64,000 nt of DNA, from NCBI GenBank assembly GCA_964501905.1, contig CAZCTW010000009.1, positions 1-64,000 of the forward strand. The letters are read 5' to 3'. Shown here piece by piece: positions 51,634 to 60,582 of this stretch. Both the position numbers and the translations under genes were made by a program. Under the pieces are notes generated by a model that searched no databases, was not told the DNA's origin, and saw nothing but the letters and a program-made list of their open reading frames with translations. Positions within the stretch are counted from its first letter, which is position 1, and every line of letters starts with the position of its first letter. The stretch is from B69-G16 sp964501905 (GTDB taxonomy: Archaea > Thermoproteota > Thermoprotei > Thermofilales > B69-G16).

Positions 51634-52610
51634 TTAAAGCTCGGTGTAGTTTCTTATCTTCTTGGCTCTTAAAGCCTTTAATAGTGAAACCGGCAAGTGC
51701 TTAACAACATACTTGTACATTTTCTCGGTGGCTCGGCGGTCGTAACGGTATGTCATAGCCGACATAAGCTTTACCGCTTTTTCATCCGCCATTAAGCCTC
51801 TAAACCTTAGCTCCTGTATCTTCGGCGAAGTGTATAGTAGTCTAGCTAGCTTGGCGCCGTAGACGAAGTAATCTCTCCCAAAGTTCTCCCACCATTTCTC
51901 CTTGTATCTTATTTAGTAGGCTCGGGTCATCCTTGTCTAACGCCTCTTTAACCGTCTCCGCTGCGAATATGCCGCTTCGCATTGCCGGCGAGATTCCCTC
52001 TCCGAGGACGGGGTGTAGAAAGCCGGCTACGTCTCCTACCAGCAAAATTCTCTTTTCGACCGAGTAGGTCTTTTCTCTGGGTTTTGAAGGTATGAGCCAT
52101 CCTCTGTCAATTTTAAAAGGTGAGATATCGTCAAGGATTCCGAGCTTTTTAGCTACTCGTAGCCCCTTCCTATAGCCTTCTAAGCGCAGTTTCCGTACTT
52201 CTTGGCCTCGGATAATATAGCCCCCATACCAACGTTCATGTAGCCTTTTTGGGGAATATCCAGAGGTAGCCGTACTTTATCCCCGTCACGCCGATGAATA
52301 TGAATATGGGGTGATGCCGTATTCGCGCCTCCACTTCGCCATCTGAGAATCCCCGTCATAGGGAGCCTCCGTCTCCCAGCATTGCCCTAGAGTACCCCGT
52401 GGAAGAGGTGGAAATCCGACATCAACTACGAGCTTTTCGTACATGCCTGTGGCTAGCACTGCGTACCTAGCTCTATATTCAAATCCCCGTCTATCTCTAA
52501 GTACTACTCCATCCCTGTCTCTTCTTACTTTAATGATCTCGGTTTCGGTTTGAAATCGACGTCACGGGCCTAGGAGGTCCAGCTCCGACAATTGCAAGGT
52601 CATAGTTCAT
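51634..52610 (-). pseudogene. Geranylgeranyl reductase-family flavoprotein, pseudogene
   Basis: The start MNYDLAIVGAGPP (ATG 52610) is an FAD-binding motif, but it jumps at once to KVRRDRDGVVLRDRRGFEYR and ARYAVLATGMYEKLV, so roughly 80 residues are missing. Frameshifts follow. An intact inner piece has RILLVGDVAGFLHPVLGEG and ISPAMRSGIFAAETVKEALD, diagnostic of the family, and the last piece ends at 51634. Such enzymes reduce archaeal lipid chains. A functional copy is presumably elsewhere. Confidence 0.8.
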
Positions 52611-52899
52611 AAGTGTTATTTCACAGGCTAAAGTTTTAAATTTTCGCAATATAAAATCGAATTTTAAAAACTTTAAAATAATTATTTCAGAATCTTGTGG
52701 AATGATACTTTATGAGAACCGGCGGAACTGATCTTTAGGAGGACGGCTATTTAGATCGTGAAGGATGTAGAGAACGAGGCAAGTCGCTGTTAATTTTAGA
52801 GTTGTCCTTGCTCATGTCTCCTTCTACAAGCACGAAGTTTATCGAGTTTGCCTTGAGAAAGTATATTAGTGGGTTTACTTTTCTTTTGGTGGGGTTGAT
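52611..52899. other. Noncoding gap
   Basis: 289 bases between the pseudogene and S26e. The minus strand has a short protein-like fragment (KANSINFVLVEGDMSKDNSK) without a start. The S26e promoter should be near 52855-52885, with GGTGGGG just before its ATG. Nothing else is seen. Confidence 0.4.
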
Positions 52900-53187
52900 A
52901 TGCCGAAGAAGAGGAAGAGCAGGGGTAGGCGTAAAGGCGGTAAGGGGAGAGAGGATCTAATTCAATGCGATGAGTGCGGCGCTCTTATTCCAAGGTCCAA
53001 GGCGGTTAGATATACTAAGATTATGAGCCCTGTAGATCCTCAACTTGCTAGAGAGCTTAGGGCTAAGGGGGCTATAATACCAACCTATAGAGTGACCAAG
53101 TATCTATGTATTAGGTGCGCGATCTTCAGGGGTATTATAAAGATTAGGCCTGAAGCGGAGAGAAAACGACGCGGACCAATAGGATAG
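52900..53187 (+). CDS. rps26e: Ribosomal protein S26e
   Basis: A 95-residue zinc-binding small-subunit protein. The basic N-terminus is PKKRKSRGRRKGGKGRED, with the zinc pairs IQCDECGALIPRSKAVRY and KYLCIRCAIFRGI. S26e is limited to TACK and related archaea and eukaryotes, which helps place the organism. TrmY starts 1 base after its stop. Confidence 0.95.
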   Translation: MPKKRKSRGRRKGGKGREDLIQCDECGALIPRSKAVRYTKIMSPVDPQLARELRAKGAIIPTYRVTKYLCIRCAIFRGIIKIRPEAERKRRGPIG

Positions 53188-53188
53188 G

Positions 53189-53776
53189 ATGAGGGTTTTT
53201 CTCGTCAAAGCTTCCAAAGCTTGCACTTCTTCGAATTTCAACATAAAATCTTTCGCCGGATCTAGTGGTAGGCTTGACGTAGTGGCTAGGTCTATCCTCG
53301 CCGCCCTAAGGTTAGCGAGGGGGGTTAGGAGGAATGTTATCTTTCTCGGAGTTCTTGAAGGCCCTCCAAATCCTCCTAAGTTGCTTAAGGTTATTGGAAA
53401 GGAGCTTAGAAAGCTTCCGGAGAGCGAAGTAGAAATCGCTAGAATTTTTTTGAGATTATTTAAGGGCGAGAATGTGGAAGGTTTCTACTTGGAGAATAAG
53501 GGTTTTAGAGATGTTGTCTTAGAATTTGTTCAGAGCCCATGCACTGTTGTTTACTACTTGGAGAGGGATGGTGTGGATATTAGAGAGGTTATTTTCCCAA
53601 AGGATAAAGACCTAGTTTTCATCTTGGGGGATCATATAGGTTTGGATAGAGATAGCGAGCTTTTTTTAAGAAAACTAGGAGTGCGAGTTATTAGTCTAGG
53701 TCCAAAGGTTTACTTTACTAGTCATTGTATAACGATGGTAAATGAGGAGTTAGATAGACGGGAGTTCCTTTCTTAG
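53189..53776 (+). CDS. trmY: tRNA (pseudouridine-54 N1)-methyltransferase
   Basis: A 195-residue SPOUT methyltransferase that converts pseudouridine 54 of tRNA to N1-methylpseudouridine. SGRLDVVARSILAALRLARG, VIFLGVLEGPPNPPK, FILGDHIGLDRDSELFL and ISLGPKVYFTSHCITMVNEE (the knot segment) match the family. Its 3' end overlaps the convergent NrdD-like gene by 27 bases. Confidence 0.93.
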   Translation: MRVFLVKASKACTSSNFNIKSFAGSSGRLDVVARSILAALRLARGVRRNVIFLGVLEGPPNPPKLLKVIGKELRKLPESEVEIARIFLRLFKGENVEGFYLENKGFRDVVLEFVQSPCTVVYYLERDGVDIREVIFPKDKDLVFILGDHIGLDRDSELFLRKLGVRVISLGPKVYFTSHCITMVNEELDRREFLS

Positions 53777-55849
53777 ATTTACGTCGTTTATTTTTACACG
53801 CCTCAAGTACTCGTCTCTCGCCGGCCTTGGAGCACGCTCTAAAGGGCGGTAGTCGATTATTATCTTGCCATAATGCACTATGTAGGGTTTAATTGAAAGG
53901 CAGTTCGGGCACATATCGGCGTAATAGGAAGTTCTATATCCGCAATATCCACACTCCGTGTAGTCGTAGGATAGGCTTATGATTTTTAAGTTTGAGTTTA
54001 GGAGTTTTTCCAAAAGCGTTTTAAAGCTTCCAGGGGTAGGAAATGGGTTGCCAAATTCTAAACTGAAGATACTCGGTATTCCAGTTTCTTCGAAAAGGAG
54101 TTTTTCTCCTAAAATTCTGGGCTTTATTGAACGAGACGCCTTAGAAAATGGGCTTAGTAGATTAAAGCTTTCAATCGTGGGGGGAGAGAGGTTTAGTTCT
54201 CTAGTTTTATATTCTAGGGCTCTATGGTTAACTTCATATAAATTTATGTCAGAGGATGAATAACATACAGCTATTTTCTTTTCCAAAGATTCTTCAAGTT
54301 CGGCTTTAAGGTTTTTAAGCACTCTAACTACAGATTCATAAACGTATTTTGTTTTCAAGTCTAATTTCTCCAACAGTATGCTAGTCGCTGTTTCTCCTCC
54401 TAAAATGGAAAGGATATTTATCAGCTTCACTGAGGCAGCATTTACATGCCTCGTTAGACTCTGTATCTTCTGGAGGAATTTTTTCTTCTGGAGATACTCT
54501 CTCTTTCTCTCAATTAATTCGTTTAAATTCGGTATTAGGCTCTTTAGAAAATCCTCGGCTATCACTCTGTCCTTCTTGGAGTATATCGCTAACACTGGCA
54601 GTAGCAGGTTAAATGAGTTCTCTATCACAGTTATCTCTCCACACTCGCTTTCCTTCAAAACATGGGCTAATGCGAGCACAAAACTATGTTTTTCAGCATT
54701 ATTCACTAGTATTATCGGAATATGCCTCAGTATTAGGCTATAAAGTAGCCCGTATAAATCCATCAAGACGTGTCTGTTTTTAACATTGAGAATTAAAGGA
54801 GGGCCGTGATATTTCTCGTTTAGGCTTATTTGTCTGAGTATAATTTTTGTAAAATCATCAAGCTCGCTTTCTTCCCCGAGACAAATTTCGACGGCCAATT
54901 TTTCGTATTTTAAATTGTCCCATATTAAAGCTAAGGTTTTAATGTTTTTAGCTATAAAATCTTCTAACTTTAAATTCCTCTGTTGGAGGTAGATGTTATA
55001 TAACGTTTGATTATAACGTCTCAGAAATAGCGAATGTGTAAAACTTTTCACATGTAGAAGGGCATTGTAGAAGTCCAAGAGGCATGCTCCTTTGGTTATA
55101 CAAGAGGTATCCAGGATAATTGTTTCGGTTTTAAACATCCAACTATATAAGTCGGAGATATAGAAAACGCCTGCTTGAATTAGGGCTTTTGTGTTACTTG
55201 GTATTTCGCATAATAGGTTGTAGGAGGTTAAGATTCTGTGGTAAATATTTTCTTCAACTTCAGAAAAATTCTCGCATTGTTCCAAAATTTTCTTCAATTG
55301 ATTTTTCTTAAATCCTATTAAAGCATTTTTAGAGAAGTATTCAGTCAAGTTGTTCTTTAAGAGAACTGAGAGAATTATATTATCTAATTCATGTTTTTCA
55401 TAAGATACACGGTTTGACTCGATAAGGAATTTCTCTATATCACTATATACCGCCCTTATATGTCTAGAATGCATATCATACTCCTTTTTTAAAATGTTGG
55501 TGAGGGCATATGTATCATATTTAAAGGCTAATCCTAACTCGTCAATTATGTGAAGTCCCAACTCCTGCTTTAAGAGTTCTCCTTCGAGTTGCTTGAGAAG
55601 TTCGACGGTTTTTTTGCCTAAAGCTGTTAATGTATAACGGCGTTGTCCATAGCTGTAATCTAAATCGATCATATTAGCGTTTTTTAAGAAAGATAGATGA
55701 TAGTTTAGCTCACCTGAGCTTTCTATATTAAGTTTCTCCATTAAGTCAGTATACCTAAGGGGGCCATGCGCGTCTATAGCGAAAAGTATTTTTATCCTCT
55801 TCTTAGAGGATAGGGCTTTAGCTAGGGTATCTATTTTAGTCTTTTTCAT
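53750..55849 (-). CDS. ArsR-type HTH fused to a NrdD-like domain without glycyl radical
   Basis: A 699-residue protein. Residues 1-75 are an ArsR-like winged helix (SSKKRIKILFAIDAHGPLRY, SSGELNYHLSFLKNANMIDL). The rest resembles anaerobic ribonucleotide reductase NrdD: AGVFYISDLYSWMF recalls the NG(x)IHIHDLD region, and near the end TGIPSIFSLEFGNPF precedes a zinc site CGYC-x10-CPNC (Cys633, 636, 647, 650). The RxCGY glycyl-radical loop is missing and the expected catalytic cysteines are not evident. I infer a regulator that uses a dead reductase as nucleotide sensor, perhaps of nucleotide metabolism. The NrdD link is from pattern, not a search. Confidence 0.62.
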   Translation of the reverse strand: MKKTKIDTLAKALSSKKRIKILFAIDAHGPLRYTDLMEKLNIESSGELNYHLSFLKNANMIDLDYSYGQRRYTLTALGKKTVELLKQLEGELLKQELGLHIIDELGLAFKYDTYALTNILKKEYDMHSRHIRAVYSDIEKFLIESNRVSYEKHELDNIILSVLLKNNLTEYFSKNALIGFKKNQLKKILEQCENFSEVEENIYHRILTSYNLLCEIPSNTKALIQAGVFYISDLYSWMFKTETIILDTSCITKGACLLDFYNALLHVKSFTHSLFLRRYNQTLYNIYLQQRNLKLEDFIAKNIKTLALIWDNLKYEKLAVEICLGEESELDDFTKIILRQISLNEKYHGPPLILNVKNRHVLMDLYGLLYSLILRHIPIILVNNAEKHSFVLALAHVLKESECGEITVIENSFNLLLPVLAIYSKKDRVIAEDFLKSLIPNLNELIERKREYLQKKKFLQKIQSLTRHVNAASVKLINILSILGGETATSILLEKLDLKTKYVYESVVRVLKNLKAELEESLEKKIAVCYSSSDINLYEVNHRALEYKTRELNLSPPTIESFNLLSPFSKASRSIKPRILGEKLLFEETGIPSIFSLEFGNPFPTPGSFKTLLEKLLNSNLKIISLSYDYTECGYCGYRTSYYADMCPNCLSIKPYIVHYGKIIIDYRPLERAPRPARDEYLRRVKINDVNLRKELPSI

Positions 55850-55983
55850 TATAATTCGTTATAGTTGATATGGTTAATAAAGTTGGCATTAATCACCTAT
55901 GGAGAAATAGGAACCTGAAGAAATAGTTTTTAAACCTTCAGCTTACATGTTCATTATAGCTCAATGTCGTGCAGGGGATAGGG

Positions 55984-56703
55984 TTGAGGTTGGAAGATAT
56001 AGCCATTGTGCTGGTTGAGCCTCTTTATGAGATAAATGTGGGCTACGTAGCGAGAGTTATGAAGAATTTTTGCCTTGAGAAGCTAATACTCGTTAATCCT
56101 CGCTGTATAATAGGGGATACCGCTTATAGGTATGCTATGCATGGAAGAGACGTCTTGAGAAATGCTGAGACCATAGAATCCCTAGAGGAAGTATTTGATA
56201 ATTTCGACTTCGTTGCTGCAACTTCTGGTAAGAGCCCTTTAGGTAGTGGATATCATAGAAGATCGCTAGCTCCCGAGGATTTTACAGATTTAATCTCTGG
56301 CATAAGGGGGAAAGTGGCTATTCTTTTTGGTAGAGAAGACATAGGCTTAACTAATGAAATTATAAAAAAATCTGATTTTCTCATCTATATACCGGCTAAC
56401 ATAGAATACTCTACTTTAAATCTTTCACATGCAGTAGCCATAATCACTTATATTATATTTAGAAAGCTCAAATATAAAAAGAAACCAGCGGCTATAGCTT
56501 CTAAAAAAGAGAGAGAACTTCTGCTAAGTTATATCCTTCTAGTTTTCGAAAAATCTCAAGTACCATCTCATAAAGTGAAGAAAGCCGAGCTTATACTCCG
56601 GAGGATGTTGAGCAGAGCCAAAGTATCGAAAGAGGAAGTATACTCCTTAATTACAGTATTTAGACGCGTGTCCTCTTTTATTGAAAAAAGCCTACAGGCT
56701 TAG
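55984..56703 (+). CDS. trmJ: SPOUT RNA methyltransferase, TrmJ-like
   Basis: A 239-residue SpoU-class enzyme. VLVEPLYEINVGYVARVMKN, AATSGKSPL, KVAILFGREDIGLTNEII and IPANIEYSTLNLSHAVAIIT are its motifs 1-3. The likely product is 2'-O-methylcytidine at position 32 of tRNA. TTG at 55984 behind AGGGGATA is preferred; GTG at 55969 would add five odd residues. It converges with the DUF2192 gene with a 12-base overlap. Confidence 0.9.
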   Translation: MRLEDIAIVLVEPLYEINVGYVARVMKNFCLEKLILVNPRCIIGDTAYRYAMHGRDVLRNAETIESLEEVFDNFDFVAATSGKSPLGSGYHRRSLAPEDFTDLISGIRGKVAILFGREDIGLTNEIIKKSDFLIYIPANIEYSTLNLSHAVAIITYIIFRKLKYKKKPAAIASKKERELLLSYILLVFEKSQVPSHKVKKAELILRRMLSRAKVSKEEVYSLITVFRRVSSFIEKSLQA

Positions 56704-57405
56704 CTCTATTTTATCGATTTTCAAGACGTCGTTAACTTCTACTTCGTCGGCTTTTAACACGTTAACGGCTATTTCTCTAACTAAGTTATCCGAGGGGGCG
56801 GCACGTGTTGCGTTAAGTTTTATACAGAGAGCGTGCTTCAGAGCCTCTTTTTCTAATCTATTTCTTATTTTTCCGACAGCAACGCCCTCCGCTATTCTAA
56901 ACGCTATATAGAACTTCTTAAACCTTAAGAATCTCTTTCCATACTGGGGGAATTTCTCCTCTAATCTTTCTAATAGCTTGACTAAATCCTTCTCGTTTCT
57001 GAAACCTAGTAAAGAGGCTGTAAAAACTAGCCTTATAACTCTGAAGATCATGTTCTCGTCCACTCGCCCCATATTATCCTTGATTACCTGCTCTGGGTCG
57101 GCGCCGTTTAGTATTCGATCGGCAGCGTCTTCACACTTAAGCTCCACGGTAAATATATTGTTGAAGATATCGCTGTAATCTTGGGGATCTAGCCCTAATC
57201 CGTATTTTCCCACTAGATAAAGAGTAGCCATCTCCTTATCGAAGATCTCTATCTTTGTTCTGCCCCTAATAGGCTCTACGTCATATTGCTTGTACACTTT
57301 CTCGAGAAACGCCACCACGTCTTTTCTTTTTCTAAAATGTTTTTTAAGCAGGGCACTCCAAATATATGTACATGCCTCTATGCGGCGCTTATGAACACTG
57401 CACAT
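56692..57405 (-). CDS. DUF2192 family protein
   Basis: A 237-residue mostly helical protein. RKDVVAFLEKVYKQYDVEPI, RGRTKIEIFDKEMATLYLVG, KYGLGLDPQDYSDIF and FKKFYIAFRIAEGVAVGKIR recall DUF2192, a family known mainly from Thermoproteota. Function is unknown. It follows L10e by 20 bases on the same strand and may be co-transcribed. Confidence 0.75.
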   Translation of the reverse strand: MCSVHKRRIEACTYIWSALLKKHFRKRKDVVAFLEKVYKQYDVEPIRGRTKIEIFDKEMATLYLVGKYGLGLDPQDYSDIFNNIFTVELKCEDAADRILNGADPEQVIKDNMGRVDENMIFRVIRLVFTASLLGFRNEKDLVKLLERLEEKFPQYGKRFLRFKKFYIAFRIAEGVAVGKIRNRLEKEALKHALCIKLNATRAAPSDNLVREIAVNVLKADEVEVNDVLKIDKIELSL

Positions 57406-57425
57406 AGCAGTCTACCCAGCAATTT

Positions 57426-57935
57426 TTAGCTAGCGCTTTCCTCCACAAATATCTTACACTTTAACGGGAGTTTAGAAGAAGCTCTCCTTAAAGCTTCTTT
57501 CACCACGTCTACTTGGCTTTTATCAGCTTTGACTATAATCACTGTCTGTCCTTTCCTTACCCTAGCAGCTCTTCCTATAGGAGTGCCGAAGGATAGCCGC
57601 ATTCCATCCTGTAGCCTATCTGCGCCGGCCATCGCCATCATCTTGTTCTCTCTGATTATATGATGAGGGTAAACTACTATCTTCATGAGGAAGTTCTGTT
57701 CACCTAGTTTTCGCGTTAGATACTTATATGCTCCTAATCTCGCGGCTTCAAGGGCATTCTGGCTTATTTGTCCGGCCTCCATAACGACTAGTCGGTAGGT
57801 GGTATTGTATTTTCCGTGAATATTGCCTAGAGTAAACTTGGGTATCTGAATATGGGGTATGCTCTTTATGTACTCCTTCCTGGTGTACGGTGGTGTATCG
57901 AACCGCCTGTAGCAACGCCAAGGTCTTCTGGGCAT
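57426..57935 (-). CDS. rpl10e: Ribosomal protein L10e (uL16)
   Basis: A 169-residue large-subunit protein. It begins PRRPWRCYRRFDTPPYTRKE and has MKIVVYPHHIIRENKMMAMA and GADRLQDGMRLSFGTPIGRA, which mark the family. I use the ATG at 57935, with GGTGAG upstream, rather than the ATG at 57959. Confidence 0.96.
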   Translation of the reverse strand: MPRRPWRCYRRFDTPPYTRKEYIKSIPHIQIPKFTLGNIHGKYNTTYRLVVMEAGQISQNALEAARLGAYKYLTRKLGEQNFLMKIVVYPHHIIRENKMMAMAGADRLQDGMRLSFGTPIGRAARVRKGQTVIIVKADKSQVDVVKEALRRASSKLPLKCKIFVEESAS

Positions 57936-58008
57936 ATCACTCACCGAGTTCTCTATCACTAATAAAGGTTTCCCTAATTAAATTTTCCTTAAGCACTCAA
58001 AAATTAGA

Positions 58009-58437
58009 TTAGAGGTCTAAAACCACCTTTACCTCGTAGTTGGAATTCACCTTATTTATCTCCATCAGAGAGTAGGTAACTGCTTTTACTTGACTTCTAG
58101 ACTCATGTTTGGAAGAATCAAACTTTTCTCCTTTAACAATAGCTCTTAATACGTATTCTTCGTTGATTTTTTCAATTTTTTCGACGTGAAACTTTGAAAA
58201 TACCAATTGTTCGCTGTCGGTGTAGAAGAGAAGCTCTTCCAGCCAGTTATACAGTAGGGAGTATACGTCAAAGCCTTTAACTTCTACGCGTATTTCTACA
58301 CTAGGCGTTATTTTGCTAGTATCTGTCATAACTTCGTACATCGCCAGCGCGGCGTTTTCAAAAGCTTCCTCTAGCGTTTTTCCATAAGCCGCGAAATAGG
58401 CGTCGGCAGTATGAGGCAGAAATTTGTATTTTTTCAT
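58009..58437 (-). CDS. Archease
   Basis: A 142-residue cofactor that activates the RtcB tRNA ligase, needed to join exons after intron removal. KYKFLPHTADAYFAAYGKTL, EEAFENAALAMYEVMTDTSK, SLLYNWLEELLFYTDSEQLV and the C-terminal AVTYSLMEINK ... KVVLDL carry the metal-binding Asp residues. GGGGTGTGG precedes the ATG at 58437. Four of the five tRNAs in this window clearly need splicing, which matches its presence. Confidence 0.93.
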   Translation of the reverse strand: MKKYKFLPHTADAYFAAYGKTLEEAFENAALAMYEVMTDTSKITPSVEIRVEVKGFDVYSLLYNWLEELLFYTDSEQLVFSKFHVEKIEKINEEYVLRAIVKGEKFDSSKHESRSQVKAVTYSLMEINKVNSNYEVKVVLDL

Positions 58438-58457
58438 AACCACACCCCTCGATTTGA

Positions 58458-58560
58458 CGCCGGGGCCGGGATTCGAACCCGGGCGTCCCTAATGGGACAC
58501 GGACTCTCACTGGGCGCCGTTAAGCTAGGCCCGCGCCTTAGTCCACTCGGCCACCCCGGC
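58458..58560 (-). tRNA. tRNA-Ser (TGA) with a 17-nt intron at position 33/34
   Basis: Acceptor GCCGGGG/CCCCGGC, a long variable arm with stem GTCCC-ATTA-GGGAC, and T arm CCGGG-TTCGAAT-CCCGG. The anticodon stem is CGGGC/GTCCG. The intron (58510-58526) is excised between T33 and T34. GGGC pairs with GCCC, with bulges CTA and AGT, a textbook bulge-helix-bulge cut as CT|A and AG|T. Splicing gives loop CTTGAGA, anticodon TGA (58507-58509). It lies next to S10, as in other Thermoproteota. Confidence 0.92.
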
Positions 58561-58599
58561 GCAGTATTTTACTCGCAGCCCTGGGTAATTAACGTTTCT

Positions 58600-58908
58600 C
58601 TACTTTAGCTCTATTTCTATTCTTACATTTGGAGGTACTCTAACTCTCATCAACTGCCTCATCGCACGTTCGTCCGCGTCCATATCGATTATTCTCTTAT
58701 GTATTCTCATCTCCCAGTGATCGAAGGTGTGAGTTCCTTGGCCTGAAGGAGCCCTCCTAACAGTGACTACTAGCCTTTTAGTAGGCAGCGGTATTGGCCC
58801 CCTCATTTTTACTCCTGTTTTCCTCGCTATTCTTCTTATCTCTTCACATACTTCATTAAGGTCTTTTACCGAAGTGCTGACTAGCTTTATCCTGACTATC
58901 CTCGGCAT
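58600..58908 (-). CDS. rps10: Ribosomal protein S10
   Basis: A 102-residue protein. VRIKLVSTSVKDLNEVCEEI, GVKMRGPIPLPTKRLVVTVR and GQGTHTFDHWEMRIHKRIID are diagnostic. It follows EF-1alpha by 41 bases on the same strand, the usual archaeal order. Confidence 0.97.
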   Translation of the reverse strand: MPRIVRIKLVSTSVKDLNEVCEEIRRIARKTGVKMRGPIPLPTKRLVVTVRRAPSGQGTHTFDHWEMRIHKRIIDMDADERAMRQLMRVRVPPNVRIEIELK

Positions 58909-58949
58909 AAGAATACCTCTGTAAAATTAGGTTTAATCAAAAATTAGTT

Positions 58950-60245
58950 TTATTCGATTTTTTTAATGTCTACTACTGTTCCTGCGGCTATCGTTCTTCC
59001 CGAGTCTCTTATGGCGAATCTACCTAGTTGGGGTATCTCTGAATACTTTTCAATTACTACCGGCTTCAGCGGCTTAAACCTGACTAAGGCGGCGTCTCCT
59101 TGCTTTATAAATGCTGGATTGTCTTCTATAGTGGCGCCGGTTCTTGGATCTATCTTCTTCTCGAGAGCTAAGAACCTAACGGGGACAGTCGCCGTGTGGA
59201 CGTGTAGAACCGGGGTATAACCCGCTGCTATTGCTGTCGGGTGGTAGAGGACGAAGATTCGCCCTACGAATTCATCAGCTACAGTTGGCGGTTTATCGGG
59301 GTGTCCTGCCACATCGCCTCTCCGGATTTGATCTCTGGATACACCCTTTACGTTAAATCCTATATTGTCGCCGGGTATGGCTTGCTCTATTCTAACGTGG
59401 TGGGTTTCTATCGACTTAACCTCGCCGACTATCTTTGGAGGCATGAAGATTACTCTATCTCCCACTTTTAATACGCCAGTTTCAACTCTTCCCACGGGAA
59501 CTGTGCCCACACCCTTTATGCTGTAGACGTCTTGAATGGGAATTCTCAGTGGTTTGTCTATCGGTCTAACAGGTTCCTCGAATATGTCTAGGGCTTCAAT
59601 TAGAGTGGGGCCTTTATACCAAGGCATCTTCTCGCTTCTCTTGATGATATTATCGCCGTAGAGGCCTGAAACAGGCACGAAGGGTATCTTCTCGACTTTA
59701 TATCCTACCATCTTCAACAGTCTGGCGATGCCCTCTTTTACTTCTTTGTAGCGTTCCTCGCTATAATTGACCGTATCCATTTTGTTGATAGCGACTACTA
59801 TCTGGTTGATTCCCATCGTTTTGGCTAAGAATACGTGCTCTCTAGTTTGTCCGGCTGGGCTTATACCCGCTTCGTATTCACCCTCTTTAGCTGAGACTAC
59901 CAGTAACGCGGCATCCGCTTGGCTAGCACCCGTAACCATGTTCTTAACGAAGTCTCTGTGACCAGGAGCGTCTATGATTGTGAATTCGTATTTATTCGTC
60001 TCGAATTTGTAGAATCCTAGATCTATAGTTAGTCCTCTTTCTCTCTCTTCCTTATATTTGTCTAGGATCCAAGCGAACTTCCACGTTTCTCGGCCTAGAC
60101 GTTTAGCTTGCTCTTCGTACTCCTTTATAGTTCTTTCGTCTACGAAGCCAGTAAGGTAAAGCACATGGCCCATTAATGTCGACTTTCCGTGATCTACGTG
60201 CCCTATTACCACCAGGTTAAGGTGCGGTTTTTTCTTCTGAGACAT
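58950..60245 (-). CDS. tef1: Translation elongation factor 1-alpha
   Basis: A 431-residue GTPase that delivers aminoacyl-tRNA to the ribosome. G1 is GHVDHGKSTLMGHVLYL, followed by RERGLTIDLGFYKFE, G3 DAPGHRDFVKNM and G4 NKMDTVNYSEE. Domains II and III are complete (YSIKGVGTVPVGRVETGVLK; GRFAIRDSGRTIAAG). It leads the EF-1alpha-S10 operon. Confidence 0.98.
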   Translation of the reverse strand: MSQKKKPHLNLVVIGHVDHGKSTLMGHVLYLTGFVDERTIKEYEEQAKRLGRETWKFAWILDKYKEERERGLTIDLGFYKFETNKYEFTIIDAPGHRDFVKNMVTGASQADAALLVVSAKEGEYEAGISPAGQTREHVFLAKTMGINQIVVAINKMDTVNYSEERYKEVKEGIARLLKMVGYKVEKIPFVPVSGLYGDNIIKRSEKMPWYKGPTLIEALDIFEEPVRPIDKPLRIPIQDVYSIKGVGTVPVGRVETGVLKVGDRVIFMPPKIVGEVKSIETHHVRIEQAIPGDNIGFNVKGVSRDQIRRGDVAGHPDKPPTVADEFVGRIFVLYHPTAIAAGYTPVLHVHTATVPVRFLALEKKIDPRTGATIEDNPAFIKQGDAALVRFKPLKPVVIEKYSEIPQLGRFAIRDSGRTIAAGTVVDIKKIE

Positions 60246-60346
60246 ACCTATCCCCTACGCGAGTCTGGTATGAGATATTCTCAGCATTATTTAAATCTTG
60301 CGTGTTAACAGCTAGAAAAAGGTTATTTCGGATTAAATATGACCAG

Positions 60347-60439
60347 CGGGCCCGCCGGGATTCGAACCCGGGACCACCGGCTGTCTACAATTTGGTAATT
60401 ACCGCAGGCCGGCACTCTATCCAGCTGAGCTACGGGCCC
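60347..60439 (-). tRNA. tRNA-Arg (GCG) with a 19-nt intron
   Basis: Acceptor GGGCCCG/CGGGCCC, D arm GCTCAGCTGGATAGAGT, anticodon stem CCGGC/GCCGG, T arm CCGGG-TTCGAAT-CCCGG. The intron (60383-60401) is at the standard 37/38 site. CTGC pairs with GTAG as central helix (one G-T pair), bulges are GGT and ACA, and AATT/AATT forms the intron stem. The anticodon GCG complement lies at 60403-60405. Confidence 0.94.
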
Positions 60440-60582
60440 ATGTCTACTTCCTCTATATAGTTTTTAAGACTTTCGTTTAATCGGTTCTGCTGAAACATAA
60501 GGTTGGCATTTGTGATATTGCAAAATATGGTATGGAAAGTTTCAAAAAGAATAAAAGCTATTTTTTAATTTGGTGTTTTAGA

